From: Rhizobium sp. CIAT894
GTDB taxonomy: Bacteria; Pseudomonadota; Alphaproteobacteria; Rhizobiales; Rhizobiaceae
Assembly: GCF_000172795.2 (NCBI RefSeq)
Contig: NZ_CP020947.1
Span: 3,686,501-3,750,500 of the forward strand
Reading direction: 5' to 3'
DNA: 64,000 nt
Shown: positions 25,775 through 35,363 of the stretch, piece after piece
Position numbering within the stretch: position 1 is the first letter of the stretch
Layout: each line of letters opens with the position of its first letter
Made by a program: the position numbers and the translations under genes
The notes under the pieces: generated by a model
Database searches by the model: none
Told to the model about the DNA's origin: nothing
Seen by the model: the letters and a program-made list of their open reading frames with translations, nothing else

Positions 25775-25801
25775 ATGCCCGCCGCAAGGCGGGCATTTTT
25801 G
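25775..25801 (+). terminator. Intrinsic terminator after hss
   Basis: Perfect stem ATGCCCGCC / GGCGGGCAT with GCAA tetraloop and a run of T. Confidence 0.9.
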
Positions 25802-25921
25802 TAACGCCGGCTGTATAAATGCCGCCCGCCGTCTTCCGAGTCTTGCCATCCCGGTAGGCGCACGCCATGTTTTGCCGGAAACACAGCGGGTCCGCCGCGC
25901 CGATTCGCCGGGAGAAGCCTT

Positions 25922-26296
25922 ATGAAAATCAGAACTGGTCTCGTTCTTGTCGGTGCAGCGGCCGCTCTTGCCGCCTGCGTTGGGTCAGGACCTCGTCCCC
26001 TGCCGGTTGCAACCGCGCCGGTCGCTACAAATTCCGTTGAAGGCGCGTGGTCAGATGCGAACGGCTTAACGTCTACCTTCACAAGCGGACAGTTCGTAAC
26101 CCGCACGAACGATGGAACAAATACACAGATGGCATCGGGGACATATACGACCGGCCCCGATGGGATTATTCAGATAAATCTGTACTCGAATATCAAAAGA
26201 ACTAGTTCCCTGGTTAATTGTGCTTTGATCGGATCAAATCAGCTGAATTGCACCACGGCAACAGGTTCGCAGTTCACGCTTTCCCGCCGAGGCTGA
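25922..26296 (+). CDS. Omp10-like outer-membrane lipoprotein
   Basis: A 124-residue lipoprotein: MKIRTGLVLVGAAAALAAC with the lipobox LAAC (Cys19). The mature part, VEGAWSDANGLTSTF..FVTRTNDG.., LVNCALIGSNQLNC and a C-terminal SQFTLSRRG, follows the layout of Brucella Omp10 (VNCAL..LNCTSS..FSLTRR), so it is probably an orthologue-like outer-membrane lipoprotein with a C-C pair. Its role in the envelope is not established. AT content is a little higher than in the neighbours (TCTGTACTCGAATATC). No closely linked partner except the small membrane protein downstream. Confidence 0.85.
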   Translation: MKIRTGLVLVGAAAALAACVGSGPRPLPVATAPVATNSVEGAWSDANGLTSTFTSGQFVTRTNDGTNTQMASGTYTTGPDGIIQINLYSNIKRTSSLVNCALIGSNQLNCTTATGSQFTLSRRG

Positions 26297-26322
26297 AAGA
26301 TGAGGCGATAGGCTTAGCACAC

Positions 26323-26643
26323 ATGCGGGCCTTCGCCTTTTACCTCGTCCTGCTGCTCGCAATGCCGCTCGCGGCACTTGCCGTCGTTTTACCGGCCAAC
26401 GTCTATCGTGCGCAGGGCATCGCCGCTCCCGATTGCGACGGGCCGCTGCAGGTGCTGATCTTCGCCGTACCCGCCACCCTGATCTATGGCGCAGGCACAC
26501 TCCTTGCCTACCGGGCCGGACGGCGCTTTCACCGCCTCGTTGCCTTCCTCTGCTTGAGCGTCGCGCTCGCCACGGTTCCGAATATTGCCGAGGCCGTGCA
26601 CGAACTCTACCGAAACGCCGCCGATGGCGAATGCCGGGGTTAA
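26323..26643 (+). CDS. Small integral membrane protein of unknown function
   Basis: A 106-residue protein (MRAFAFYLVLLLAMPLAALAV..). It has about three hydrophobic stretches (residues 3-22, 38-58, 67-87), probably transmembrane helices. The first could be a signal anchor, and the loop PDCDGP carries a cysteine pairing possibly with C in the C-terminal DGECRG. I do not recognise a family. It follows the Omp10-like gene by 26 bp and may be co-transcribed with it. Confidence 0.6.
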   Translation: MRAFAFYLVLLLAMPLAALAVVLPANVYRAQGIAAPDCDGPLQVLIFAVPATLIYGAGTLLAYRAGRRFHRLVAFLCLSVALATVPNIAEAVHELYRNAADGECRG

Positions 26644-26813
26644 CCCCTGGCTTTTTTGCCCCGCCCCCTTGGAAAGCGCCCGGCCTGGCCCAGCTTTCTC
26701 TTGCGGTCACCCATCGTCTGATGGAACATCCGCCCGCCGGGAAACTGCCTCGGCGGATATGGAAGGGATCGGCGAGGATCGGGGGATCTCTCGCCTCAAT
26801 CAGGAGAACAGGG

Positions 26814-28754
26814 ATGACGAAGTCTTTCAGCTTCGGTCTTTTGACCGCGTCCATGCTGGCGCTGAGCGCGGGCGCCGCCTTTGCGGATTACGAACTCGAT
26901 ATTCTTCATATCAACGATTTCCACTCGCGCATCGAATCGATCAACAAGTTTGACTCCACCTGCTCGGCCGAAGAAGAAGGCAAGAACGAATGCTTCGGCG
27001 GCGCTGCCCGCCTGAAGACCGCGATCGACCAGCGCCGTCAGGCGCTTTCCGGCAAGAATGTCCTCCTGCTGAATGCCGGCGACAATTTCCAGGGCTCGCT
27101 CTTCTACACGACCTACAAGGGCGCCGCCGAAGCCGAATTCCTGAACCTGATGAAGTTCGACGCCATGACCGTCGGCAACCATGAATTCGACGACAGCGAA
27201 GACGGGCTTGCGACCTTCCTCGACAAGGTGCAATTTCCCGTCGTGACGGCCAACGTCAAGGCGACAGCCGCCTCCAAGCTCGGCGACCGCATCAAGCCCT
27301 CGCTGGTGCTCAATGTCGGCGGCCAGAAAATCGGCATCGTCGGCGCCGTGACCAACGATACGGCAGAACTTTCCTCCCCCGGCCCGAACGTTACGATATC
27401 AGATGACGTCCAGGCGATTACGTCGGCCGTTCAGGATCTGAAGGGCCAGGGCGTCAACAAGATCATTGCGCTCACCCATGTCGGTTATCCCCGCGATCTC
27501 GCTTTGATCGCCAAGATTCCGGAGGTCGATGTCGTCGTCGGCGGCCACTCCCATAGCCTGCTCTCCAATACCGATCCGAAAGCTGAAGGCCCCTACCCGA
27601 CGATGGTCGACAACCCCGGCGGCTACAAGGTGCCGGTCGTTCAGGCCGCCTCCTACAGCAAGTATCTCGGCGATCTCGTCGTCAATTTCGACGACAACGG
27701 CGTCGTCAAGGATGCCAAGGGCGATCCGATCCTGATCGATTCCAGCTTCACGCCCGATCCGGCTGTCGTTGCCCGCATCGCGGAACTCGCCAAACCGATC
27801 GAGGAACTGCGCAAGAAGGTCATCGGCTCCGCCGAAGCCCCGATCGATGGCGATCGCAAGGTTTGCCGCGTCAAGGAATGCTCGATGGGCAATCTGGTGG
27901 CCGATGCTATGCTCGATCGCACCAGGAACCAGGGCGTCACCATCGCCGTCCAGAACGGCGGTGGCCTGCGCGCGTCGATCGACGGCGGCGAGGTCACGCA
28001 GGGCGAGGTCATCACCGTCCTGCCTTTCCAGAACACGCTCGCAACGTTCGAGCTGACCGGTACCGATGTCGTCAAGGCGCTCGAAAACGGCGTCAGCCAG
28101 ATCGACCAGGGCGCCGGCCGCTTCCCGCAGGTCGCCGGCCTGAAATTTTCCTTCGACCAGTCCAAGCCTGTCGGCAGCCGCGTGAGCGATGTCCAGGTCA
28201 AGGATGGCGACAACTTCGTTCCGATCGCTCCGGCCAAGAGCTACAAGGTCGCCACCAACAACTTCATGCGCTCAGGCGGTGATGGCTATTCGGTCTTCAA
28301 GGAGGGCCAGAACGCCTATGACTTCGGCCCGGATCTTGCCGATGTCACCGCCGCATATCTGGCCGCCCATTCGCCCTACAAGCCCTATACCGATGGCCGT
28401 GTCACCGAAATCGGCGCGACTGTAGCCCAGGCGCCCGCTGCCGAACCGGCTGCTCCTGCCCCCGCGGCACCGGCCGCACCCGCACCGGCCGCCGAACCTG
28501 CCCCTGCTGCGCCTGCCCCGGCCACGCCGGCGACACCCGCACCTGCTTCGGAGCCAGCACCGGCGCCGGCAGCTTCGGCACCTGCCGCGATGACGCCGTC
28601 CACCCACGTCATCGCAGCCGGCGACACCTTCTGGGATCTCGCCGTGACCTTCTATGGCGACGGCACGCTGTGGCGGAAGCTTTCGGATGCCAATGGCAAG
28701 CCGAACCCGCATTACCTGACGGTGGGCAAGGAGATCGAGGTTCCCGCCAAGTAA
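26814..28754 (+). CDS. Periplasmic 5'-nucleotidase with C-terminal LysM domain
   Basis: A 646-residue secreted metallophosphoesterase of the UshA/5'-nucleotidase family. Signal peptide MTKSFSFGLLTASMLALSAGAAFA; the metallophosphatase core DILHINDFHSRIE, LLLNAGDNFQGS, VGNHEFDD and VGGHSHSLL; then the C-terminal nucleotidase domain with VQNGGGLRASI and PFQNTLATFELTG. A Pro/Ala linker (about 536-596) leads to one LysM domain (about 597-646: HVIAAGDTFWDLAVTFYG) that should bind peptidoglycan. The linker-LysM addition is unusual for UshA. Start ATG 26814 has a GGAG site. A strong terminator follows. Confidence 0.92.
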   Translation: MTKSFSFGLLTASMLALSAGAAFADYELDILHINDFHSRIESINKFDSTCSAEEEGKNECFGGAARLKTAIDQRRQALSGKNVLLLNAGDNFQGSLFYTTYKGAAEAEFLNLMKFDAMTVGNHEFDDSEDGLATFLDKVQFPVVTANVKATAASKLGDRIKPSLVLNVGGQKIGIVGAVTNDTAELSSPGPNVTISDDVQAITSAVQDLKGQGVNKIIALTHVGYPRDLALIAKIPEVDVVVGGHSHSLLSNTDPKAEGPYPTMVDNPGGYKVPVVQAASYSKYLGDLVVNFDDNGVVKDAKGDPILIDSSFTPDPAVVARIAELAKPIEELRKKVIGSAEAPIDGDRKVCRVKECSMGNLVADAMLDRTRNQGVTIAVQNGGGLRASIDGGEVTQGEVITVLPFQNTLATFELTGTDVVKALENGVSQIDQGAGRFPQVAGLKFSFDQSKPVGSRVSDVQVKDGDNFVPIAPAKSYKVATNNFMRSGGDGYSVFKEGQNAYDFGPDLADVTAAYLAAHSPYKPYTDGRVTEIGATVAQAPAAEPAAPAPAAPAAPAPAAEPAPAAPAPATPATPAPASEPAPAPAASAPAAMTPSTHVIAAGDTFWDLAVTFYGDGTLWRKLSDANGKPNPHYLTVGKEIEVPAK

Positions 28755-28776
28755 GACGATTTGTCCCGATGCCATC

Positions 28777-28809
28777 AGCCGGTCCGGGCTTTCCCGGGCC
28801 GGCTTTTCT
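28777..28809 (+). terminator. Intrinsic terminator after the 5'-nucleotidase gene
   Basis: Stem AGCCGGTCCGGG / CCCGGGCCGGCT (one wobble) with a short loop, then TTTTCTT. Confidence 0.85.
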
Positions 28810-28877
28810 TCCTATAGGGTGAACCATGATCCCAAGGCTGCGTATAAGCCGACGGAACAAAGAGCGTTGGGGCCAGA

Positions 28878-29912
28878 ATGACAGCAGATATTTCACTCCG
28901 TCCGGCGGACCATCCGGCCGTCAAGTCAGGCAGGATCGGCGTCCTGCTGGTCAATCTCGGCACGCCCGACGGCACCGATTACATCTCGATGCGCCGTTAT
29001 CTCAGGGAATTCCTGACCGATCGCCGCGTCATCGAATGGTCGCGCTGGAAGTGGTATCCGATCCTGTTCGGTATCGTGCTCAACAGACGTCCGCAGAAGG
29101 TCGGCAAGGCCTATGAGCTGATCTGGAACAAGGAGAAAAACGAAAGTTATCTCCGCACCTACACACGCAACCAGTCGGAGCGGATGACCGAGCGCCTGAA
29201 GGATCTCGCCGACGTCAAGGTCGACTGGGCAATGCGTTACGGCACGCCGTCGATCGCCTCGCGCATCGAAGCGCTGAAGCAGGAAGGCTGCGACCGCATC
29301 GTGCTTTTCCCGCTTTATCCGCAATATGCGGCGGCGACGACCGCGACGGTCAACGACAAAGCCTTCCAGAAACTGCTCACCATGCGCTGGCAGCCGGCGC
29401 TGCGCACCGTGCCCGATTATCATGATGACGAGGCCTATATCGAGGCGCTGGCAAAGTCTGTCGAGAACCATCTTTCGACACTCGACTGGAAGCCGGAAAT
29501 GCTGCTTGCCTCCTTCCATGGCATTCCGATGTCCTATTTCAAAAAGGGCGATCCCTATTACTGCCAATGCCAGAAGAGCGGCCGGCTGCTGCGCGAGCGG
29601 CTGGGGCTGACCAAGGAAAACTTCATGGTCACCTTCCAGTCCCGCTTCGGGCCGGAGGAATGGCTGCAGCCCTATACCGACAAGACCGTGGAGAAGCTCG
29701 CCCAGGACGGCGTCAAGCGCATCGCCGTCATCAATCCCGGCTTCGTCTCCGACTGTCTGGAAACGCTGGAGGAGATCGCCGAACAGGCTGCCCACTCCTT
29801 CCATGAGAATGGTGGCGAGAAGTTCGCGCATATCCCCTGCCTCAACGACAGCGAGGATGGCATGACGGTGCTGGAAAAGGTCGTTCGCCGCGAGTTGCAG
29901 GGCTGGGTCTGA
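28878..29912 (+). CDS. hemH: Ferrochelatase
   Basis: Inserts Fe(II) into protoporphyrin IX, the last step of haem biosynthesis. The 344-residue protein shows VLLVNLGTPDG, FPLYPQYAAATTATV, SFHGIPMSYFKKGDPYYCQC with the metal-ligand His, and VTFQSRFGPEEWLQPYTD, followed by NPGFVSDCLETLEEI. Length is typical. It is separated from the preceding gene by a terminator and from the next pair by 184 bp. Confidence 0.97.
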   Translation: MTADISLRPADHPAVKSGRIGVLLVNLGTPDGTDYISMRRYLREFLTDRRVIEWSRWKWYPILFGIVLNRRPQKVGKAYELIWNKEKNESYLRTYTRNQSERMTERLKDLADVKVDWAMRYGTPSIASRIEALKQEGCDRIVLFPLYPQYAAATTATVNDKAFQKLLTMRWQPALRTVPDYHDDEAYIEALAKSVENHLSTLDWKPEMLLASFHGIPMSYFKKGDPYYCQCQKSGRLLRERLGLTKENFMVTFQSRFGPEEWLQPYTDKTVEKLAQDGVKRIAVINPGFVSDCLETLEEIAEQAAHSFHENGGEKFAHIPCLNDSEDGMTVLEKVVRRELQGWV

Positions 29913-30096
29913 GAGACTCTCGAGAGAAAGCTGCGCCGGCCAAGTCGCCGGTGACGGCCGGGTGACGTAGCCGAGGCGGAACCTCCTTTGCACTTGGAGC
30001 CGGGGCGGTTGCGCCCTCATTTCTTCCTCGCAAATAACGTGCTAACTCACCACATCAGTTGGGCAGGCGCGCATGCGCCGATAGGAGGAATTCTTC

Positions 30097-31131
30097 ATGC
30101 TGTTCGGCGGCTTCGACATCGTCGTGATCGTGCTTGTGATCTTCGTCATCCTGGTGCTTTTTGCCGGGATCAAGACCGTGCCGCAGGGCTACCGCTATAC
30201 GATCGAGCGCTTCGGGCGCTATACCCGCACGTTGGAGCCCGGCCTCAACCTCATCACTCCCTTCATCGAGCGTGTCGGCGCTCGGATGAACGTGATGGAG
30301 CAGGTGCTGAACGTGCCGACCCAGGAGGTGATCACCAAGGACAATGCCTCGGTTTCTGCCGATGCCGTCGCTTTCTTTCAGGTGCTGAACGCCGCCCAGG
30401 CCGCCTATCAGGTTTCCCATCTCGAAAACGCCATCCTCAATCTCACCATGACCAACATCCGCTCGGTCATGGGTTCCATGGATCTCGATGAACTGCTCTC
30501 CAACCGCGACGCGATCAACGACCGGCTGCTGCGCGTCGTCGACGAGGCCGTCCAGCCCTGGGGCATCAAGGTCACCCGCGTCGAAATCAAGGACATCCAG
30601 CCGCCGCGCGACCTCGTCGATGCGATGGCCCGGCAGATGAAGGCGGAACGAGAAAAGCGCGCGCAGGTGCTGGAGGCCGAAGGTTCGCGAAATGCGCAGA
30701 TCCTGAGAGCCGAAGGCGCCAAGCAATCCGCGATCCTCCAGGCCGAGGGCCAGCGTGAGGCCGCCTTCCGCAACGCCGAAGCCCGCGAACGCCTGGCCGA
30801 GGCCGAAGCCAAGGCGACGAAGATGGTCTCCGAAGCGATTGCCGCCGGCGACGTTCAGGCGATCAATTATTTCGTCGCCCAGAAATACACCGAGGCGCTT
30901 ACCTCGATCGGTTCGGCCCCCAATTCCAAAATCGTGATGATGCCGATGGAAGCCTCTTCGATCCTGAGCTCGCTCGGCGGCATCGGCGCCATTGCCCGCG
31001 AGGTCTTCGGCGATGCCGGCAATCCGCCGGCCCCGCCCGCGCCGCCACGCCCGCGTCCCGCACCCGTGCGTTCGACGCCGCCGATCAATCCGCCGAACCC
31101 CAATCCCTTCAACCCTGATCCGGAGCGATAA
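30097..31131 (+). CDS. qmcA: SPFH-domain membrane protein (QmcA-like)
   Basis: A stomatin/prohibitin-type protein, 344 residues. One N-terminal membrane helix ([18 protein letters not shown]) is followed by the SPFH domain ([30 protein letters not shown], in parts: [12 protein letters not shown] and PGLNLITPF). A long Ala/Glu/Arg coiled coil follows at about residues 180-270. A Pro-rich tail ([14 protein letters not shown]) ends the protein. Family members form large ring-shaped assemblies in the membrane and often work with an NfeD partner, here encoded 3 bases downstream. The exact job in rhizobia is not known. Confidence 0.9.
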   Translation: MLFGGFDIVVIVLVIFVILVLFAGIKTVPQGYRYTIERFGRYTRTLEPGLNLITPFIERVGARMNVMEQVLNVPTQEVITKDNASVSADAVAFFQVLNAAQAAYQVSHLENAILNLTMTNIRSVMGSMDLDELLSNRDAINDRLLRVVDEAVQPWGIKVTRVEIKDIQPPRDLVDAMARQMKAEREKRAQVLEAEGSRNAQILRAEGAKQSAILQAEGQREAAFRNAEARERLAEAEAKATKMVSEAIAAGDVQAINYFVAQKYTEALTSIGSAPNSKIVMMPMEASSILSSLGGIGAIAREVFGDAGNPPAPPAPPRPRPAPVRSTPPINPPNPNPFNPDPER

Positions 31132-31134
31132 GCC

Positions 31135-31590
31135 ATGCTGGCGAAGATCGTCGCCGAACTCGGTCCGTGGAGCTGGTGGGTCGCAGGCCTGGTGCTGCTT
31201 GCCGCGGAAATGATCGTTCCCGGCTTCTTCCTGGTCTGGATCGGCCTTGCCGCCCTGATCGTCGGCGCGCTGTCGCTGCTCTTCTGGGAGAGCGCCTTCT
31301 GGGTCTGGGAGCTGCAGGCAATCCTTTTTGCCGTGCTTGCCGTTGCCTCGACCTTCGCCGGCCGGCGGCTGACGCTGCGCAATGCCACGACCGACGAACC
31401 CTTCCTCAATCAGCGCGGCGCCAGCCTCGTCGGCCGCACGGCCACGCTGCACGAGCCGATCCGCGAGGGCCGCGGCCGCATTCGTCTCGACGACACACTG
31501 TGGCAGGTGATGGGACCCGACCTTCCCGTGGGAACGCAGGTAAAGGTGGTTTCGAGCAACGGCCGCGACCTGAGAGTCGAGCCAGTCTGA
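31135..31590 (+). CDS. NfeD-family membrane protein
   Basis: A 151-residue short NfeD protein: two or three membrane helices (AGLVLLAAEMIVPGFFLVWIGLAAL and LFAVLAVASTFA) then a soluble OB-fold domain (GRTATLHEPIREGRGRIRLDDTLWQVMG). Short NfeD proteins lack the ClpP-like protease domain and are normally encoded next to a stomatin-like gene, as here (ATG 3 bases after the QmcA-like stop). The pair probably acts together in membrane quality control or microdomain organisation. Confidence 0.92.
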   Translation: MLAKIVAELGPWSWWVAGLVLLAAEMIVPGFFLVWIGLAALIVGALSLLFWESAFWVWELQAILFAVLAVASTFAGRRLTLRNATTDEPFLNQRGASLVGRTATLHEPIREGRGRIRLDDTLWQVMGPDLPVGTQVKVVSSNGRDLRVEPV

Positions 31591-31604
31591 TCAGAGGGTT
31601 CTGA

Positions 31605-32600
31605 TCAGGCGACGCCGATCCGCAGCAGGTCGTGGAAATGCACCAGCCCGACCGGACGGTTGTCGTCGTCGATAACGATCAGCGCACCGATGTGATGCTG
31701 GTTGAGCAGCGCGAGAGCAGCCGTCGCCAGCACCGTCTGCTTCACCGTCTTCGGCGTCTTGGTCATGATATCGTCGACGGCAAGCTCGGCGAGATTACGC
31801 GACAGATTGCGCGCCATGTCGCCTTCCGTGACGATGCCGCAGAGCCGCCCATCCGCGTCGAGCACGCCGACGCAACCGAAATGCTTACGCGACAGCACCG
31901 TGACCGCCTCCGGCATCGGTGTGCCCTTGGCAACGAGCGGCAGCCGCTCACCGGTATGCATGATATCGGCGACATGCATCAGGCTGGCGCCGAGTTTTCC
32001 ACCGGGATGGAAGACGTGGAAATCGGTCGCGGTAAAGCCCCGTGCTTCGAGCAGCGCCACAGCCAGCGCATCGCCGATGGCAAGCTGCATCAGCGTCGAG
32101 GTGGTCGGCGCCAGGCCGTTTGGGCAGGCCTCCTGCTCGTTCGGCACCAGAAGGATAATATCGGCGGCTGAGGCAAGCGAAGAACGGTCGCTGCAGGTGA
32201 TCGCGATCAGCGGAATGGAGAAGCGACGCGTATAGGAGATGATGCTCTTGAGTTCGGCGCTCTCGCCGCCTTTGGAAATCGCCAAAACGACGTCGTCACG
32301 CGCGATCATGCCGAGATCACCGTGATTGGCTTCAGCAGCATGCACGAAAAACGCAGGCGTTCCGGTCGACGCGAATGTCGCTGCGAGCTTCGCGCCGATA
32401 TGACCGCTCTTGCCGACGCCGGTGACGATGACCCGTCCGGAGATGTCGCCGATGGTCTCGACGGCACGGGTGAACGGGCCGGCCAATCCATCGTCAAAAG
32501 CCTGTTCGAGCGCTTCAAGACCGCGTCTTTCGGTCTCTATCGTGCGCTTTGCCGATTCAAGCACGCCGTTTTCAACGAGGTTTACCGCTCTTTTGTTCAT
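31605..32600 (-). CDS. kdsD: Arabinose-5-phosphate isomerase
   Basis: Converts ribulose-5-phosphate to arabinose-5-phosphate for Kdo in lipopolysaccharide. The 331-residue protein has an N-terminal SIS domain (residues 40-180: VTGVGKSGHIGAKLAATFASTGTP, AISKGGESAEL, TSTLMQLAIGDALA) and two CBS domains (about 210-330). GutQ/KpsF/KdsD paralogues cannot be told apart by sequence alone, but a single KdsD near envelope genes is the usual case. It shares a 125-bp divergent promoter region with the outer-membrane protein gene. Confidence 0.9.
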   Translation of the reverse strand: MNKRAVNLVENGVLESAKRTIETERRGLEALEQAFDDGLAGPFTRAVETIGDISGRVIVTGVGKSGHIGAKLAATFASTGTPAFFVHAAEANHGDLGMIARDDVVLAISKGGESAELKSIISYTRRFSIPLIAITCSDRSSLASAADIILLVPNEQEACPNGLAPTTSTLMQLAIGDALAVALLEARGFTATDFHVFHPGGKLGASLMHVADIMHTGERLPLVAKGTPMPEAVTVLSRKHFGCVGVLDADGRLCGIVTEGDMARNLSRNLAELAVDDIMTKTPKTVKQTVLATAALALLNQHHIGALIVIDDDNRPVGLVHFHDLLRIGVA

Positions 32601-32725
32601 GAAAATGCGTTAGACCTTTTCACTTTCCAAGTCCACCCCGCACACTTTCCGAAATGTGAACAGCGCCCGCCATCGGCAACGAATGATTAACCACGAGGCT
32701 TTACCTTTGGGTAAGAACCGAAAGC

Positions 32726-34282
32726 ATGTCAGGCGCGAATTGCATGGGCCAACCAAAACAGACGAGCAGTGTGACGCCGCTCCGCGCCATGAGCCGTGCC
32801 GTCTGCTTTACTGCGTTCGGCAGCCTGCTTCTCGGCCAGACGCCGGCTTTCGCGCAGTCCGCTTCGTTGCAGTCGGCGACCAGCCGCGCAGTATCCTCCG
32901 AGAACAACCGCGCTACGACCGGTGCGGCATCCGAAGCCGGTTTCGATGACGAGAGCGACGGCTTGGCCGCGCCGGCGGCAAACAGTGCGGCCACAAACGC
33001 AGACGATGCCCAGAGGCCCGCCATACCGGACGCGCAATCCGGCGACGACATTACCGGCTCCATCCTCGACGAGGACATTCGCCGGCTGAACACCCGCGAA
33101 GCGCCGATCGACGAAACGCTGCCGCGCCGCAAGGCTGCCGAAAGCGCCTCGACGGCGGAAACACCGGGCATTCCGATCGGCACCTTCGTGCTGCGCCCGA
33201 GCGTCACCCAGAGCATCAACACCGAGACCACCAAGGACGGCAATACCAGAGAGCAGCGCTCCTTCCTCGAAACCGATGCGGCGGCGACGCTGACCTCAGA
33301 CTGGGGCCTACACCAGCTGACGGTAACCTCGGAAGGCGCCTGGCAGAAGAATGTCAGCGGCGAAGGCGAGGAGCAGCCTTCCTTCAAGATCAACAGCGAC
33401 CTCAGGCTGGATCTTCCCGACGATACGATCGCCCACCTCACCGCCGGTTATAATTTCTATCGGGAAGATACAGACGACCCCGACGCCATTGCCAATGCCG
33501 CGCAACAGTCCGACGTGCAGGAGTTCACAGCCGGCGCCTCCGTTCAACGCGATTTCGGCATCCTGCGCGGCACGACGGCACTGGCGCTGAGCCGCTCGAT
33601 CTATTCCGATGCCACGCTTTCGAATGGCACGACCGTCACCTTGAGCGACCGCGACCAGACGACGGGCACGCTGCGCGGCCGCGTCGGCTATGAGCTGTCG
33701 CCCGCGCTCATCCCTTTCATCGAAGCCACGGTCGGCCGTACTCTCTATGACGAAACGCGCGACTCCGCCGGTTACGAACGTTCGGGCCACAGCTATGGCG
33801 CCAAGGCCGGCGTCGAAGTCGATCTCGGCGAAAAGCTCAAGGGTGAGGTCGGTGTCGGCTACGCGATGGCCGATTTTGAAGACAGCCGTCTGTCTTCGAT
33901 CGATACCGCGACGCTCGATGCGAGCCTGCTCTGGTCGCCGATCCGCGGCACCGACGTCAATTTCGACCTGCAGACGAGCATCCAGCCCTCAACCACGGCG
34001 GGCGAGAGTGGCTACGTCTCGCACGCCTTGACCACGACGGTCACCCACCAGCTGCGCGACAATCTGGTGGGCACGATGATCGGCGGCGTCATATGGCGCG
34101 ATTATCCCACTGACAGCACCATCAACGACGAACTCGTCTACACCGCGGCGACTGGGCTGACCTGGAATATCAACCGCTATCTCGATCTGACCAGCACGCT
34201 CGGCTACGAGCTGACCACGCGCAAGGACGGCGACGACTCGCAGCAATTCCGCGCCGGCGTTGGCCTGAAGCTCAAACGCTAG
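32726..34282 (+). CDS. Outer-membrane beta-barrel protein
   Basis: About 518 residues. A signal peptide (CFTAFGSLLLGQTPAFA|QS) is followed by a long low-complexity, acidic, Ser/Ala-rich N-terminal region (about residues 45-140). The rest is a repeat-poor run of beta-hairpin-like segments with alternating hydrophobic residues, ending FRAGVGLKLKR. The end lacks the C-terminal Phe seen in classical porins, but the fold still fits an outer-membrane barrel of the OMP_b-brl type found in rhizobia. Its function is unknown. Divergent from kdsD. Confidence 0.8.
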   Translation: MSGANCMGQPKQTSSVTPLRAMSRAVCFTAFGSLLLGQTPAFAQSASLQSATSRAVSSENNRATTGAASEAGFDDESDGLAAPAANSAATNADDAQRPAIPDAQSGDDITGSILDEDIRRLNTREAPIDETLPRRKAAESASTAETPGIPIGTFVLRPSVTQSINTETTKDGNTREQRSFLETDAAATLTSDWGLHQLTVTSEGAWQKNVSGEGEEQPSFKINSDLRLDLPDDTIAHLTAGYNFYREDTDDPDAIANAAQQSDVQEFTAGASVQRDFGILRGTTALALSRSIYSDATLSNGTTVTLSDRDQTTGTLRGRVGYELSPALIPFIEATVGRTLYDETRDSAGYERSGHSYGAKAGVEVDLGEKLKGEVGVGYAMADFEDSRLSSIDTATLDASLLWSPIRGTDVNFDLQTSIQPSTTAGESGYVSHALTTTVTHQLRDNLVGTMIGGVIWRDYPTDSTINDELVYTAATGLTWNINRYLDLTSTLGYELTTRKDGDDSQQFRAGVGLKLKR

Positions 34283-34393
34283 AGCATGATGCCGAAAAGT
34301 GTGAGCGGTTTTCGGGCGCATCATGCTCTAACTCTTTAATTTAGAACAGGATTCAGATTTAAGGCCGACCCGGCCTTAAATCATCCTGTTCTA
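34281..34393. repeat. Pair of rhizobial palindromic repeat units
   Basis: Two perfect or near-perfect hairpins in tandem. Unit 1 (34281-34329): AGAGCATGATG ... CATCATGCTCT with an inner GAAAA/TTTTC. Unit 2 (34342-34393): TAGAACAGGAT and ATTTAAGGCCG arms with their complements around ACC. The first unit overlaps the stop codon of the barrel gene. I recall this composite from many Rhizobium intergenic regions; it may also serve as a transcription terminator. Confidence 0.75.
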
Positions 34394-34466
34394 GCGCAGC
34401 GGTACCTGCCCCAGACCACACGCAAAAGCGTCTTCCGAAATTGCTCCGAAGTGATCTGTCACCGGC

Positions 34467-35318
34467 TCAGGCTGATGCTATCAGATCCTGCAGGATACCA
34501 AGGATGCGACGGTGCTGATGGGCGTGGCGTGTGCGGATGCTGGTTGCGGCATAGACCGTCTGTTGAATGGATGGAGCGTCCTCTACCGGGAAAGCGACAC
34601 CCTCCTTGGCAAGTCGCGCAGCGCTGCTTTTCATGAGGTAGGCAGCGCCCCCCAGCGTCGTCAGCAAATCCATGATGGCGATGTTCTGCCCCGACGCCAG
34701 CGGTGCTGCCGACAGATGCGGCAAAGCCAGTCTGTGGGCACGGTCGAAGGCCGGCGAATAGATGGCCTGGATATAGGTTTCGGGTCGAAGTGCGCCGACC
34801 GCACAGGCGACGGTACTGACCAGGTTATATGTCATTTCCCCGATCCTTTCGTAGTGAAGGTCGGGCAGGTAGTGCGGAGTATAGAGAACGGCCAGATCGA
34901 GATCTCCAACTGCGAGGTCTCGGTTCATCTGGTTCGAGTAGTCCGCTTCCAGGTAGATCGATGTCCCGGGCAGCTCGGCACGGACCGCGGAAAGCCAGCG
35001 CCCGGCAAAGATTTCGGCAAGGTCGTGTTGGATGCCAAGCCGCATGGATCGCTCATAGGCGCCCGCATTCTCGACCGCCCGGCTTGCCTCACGCCACTGG
35101 TATTGCAGGGCTTTCGCATGATCCAGGAAACGCAGGCCCGACGCCGTCGGTGCGGTGCCACCCTTGTTGCGAGTGAAGAGCTTTCGGTTGAACTGCGCCT
35201 CCAGCGCCTTGACGCGATGGGAAACGGTTGATTGCGTGATGTTCAGCCGCTCCGCCGTGCGGTTGAAGCTGCGGGTTTCCATCAGGTCGAGAAAAGTCTC
35301 GATGAGATCAATCTGCAT
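34467..35318 (-). CDS. LysR-family transcriptional regulator of the N-demethylation locus
   Basis: A 283-residue LysR protein starting MQIDLIETFLDLMETRSF, with the helix-turn-helix NRTAERLNITQSTVSHRVKAL at about residues 18-38. The start at 35318 is preferred over an upstream one because of the GGAAAG site before it. It points away from the two FAD/GcvT genes, and the 133-bp gap between contains a perfect palindrome (see 35364). It therefore probably activates the downstream locus in response to its substrate, by analogy with other LysR pairs. Confidence 0.93.
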   Translation of the reverse strand: MQIDLIETFLDLMETRSFNRTAERLNITQSTVSHRVKALEAQFNRKLFTRNKGGTAPTASGLRFLDHAKALQYQWREASRAVENAGAYERSMRLGIQHDLAEIFAGRWLSAVRAELPGTSIYLEADYSNQMNRDLAVGDLDLAVLYTPHYLPDLHYERIGEMTYNLVSTVACAVGALRPETYIQAIYSPAFDRAHRLALPHLSAAPLASGQNIAIMDLLTTLGGAAYLMKSSAARLAKEGVAFPVEDAPSIQQTVYAATSIRTRHAHQHRRILGILQDLIASA

Positions 35319-35363
35319 GTTCTTTCCGGGCTCACTGCGCGAGGGCAATCTTCGCGTTATCTA

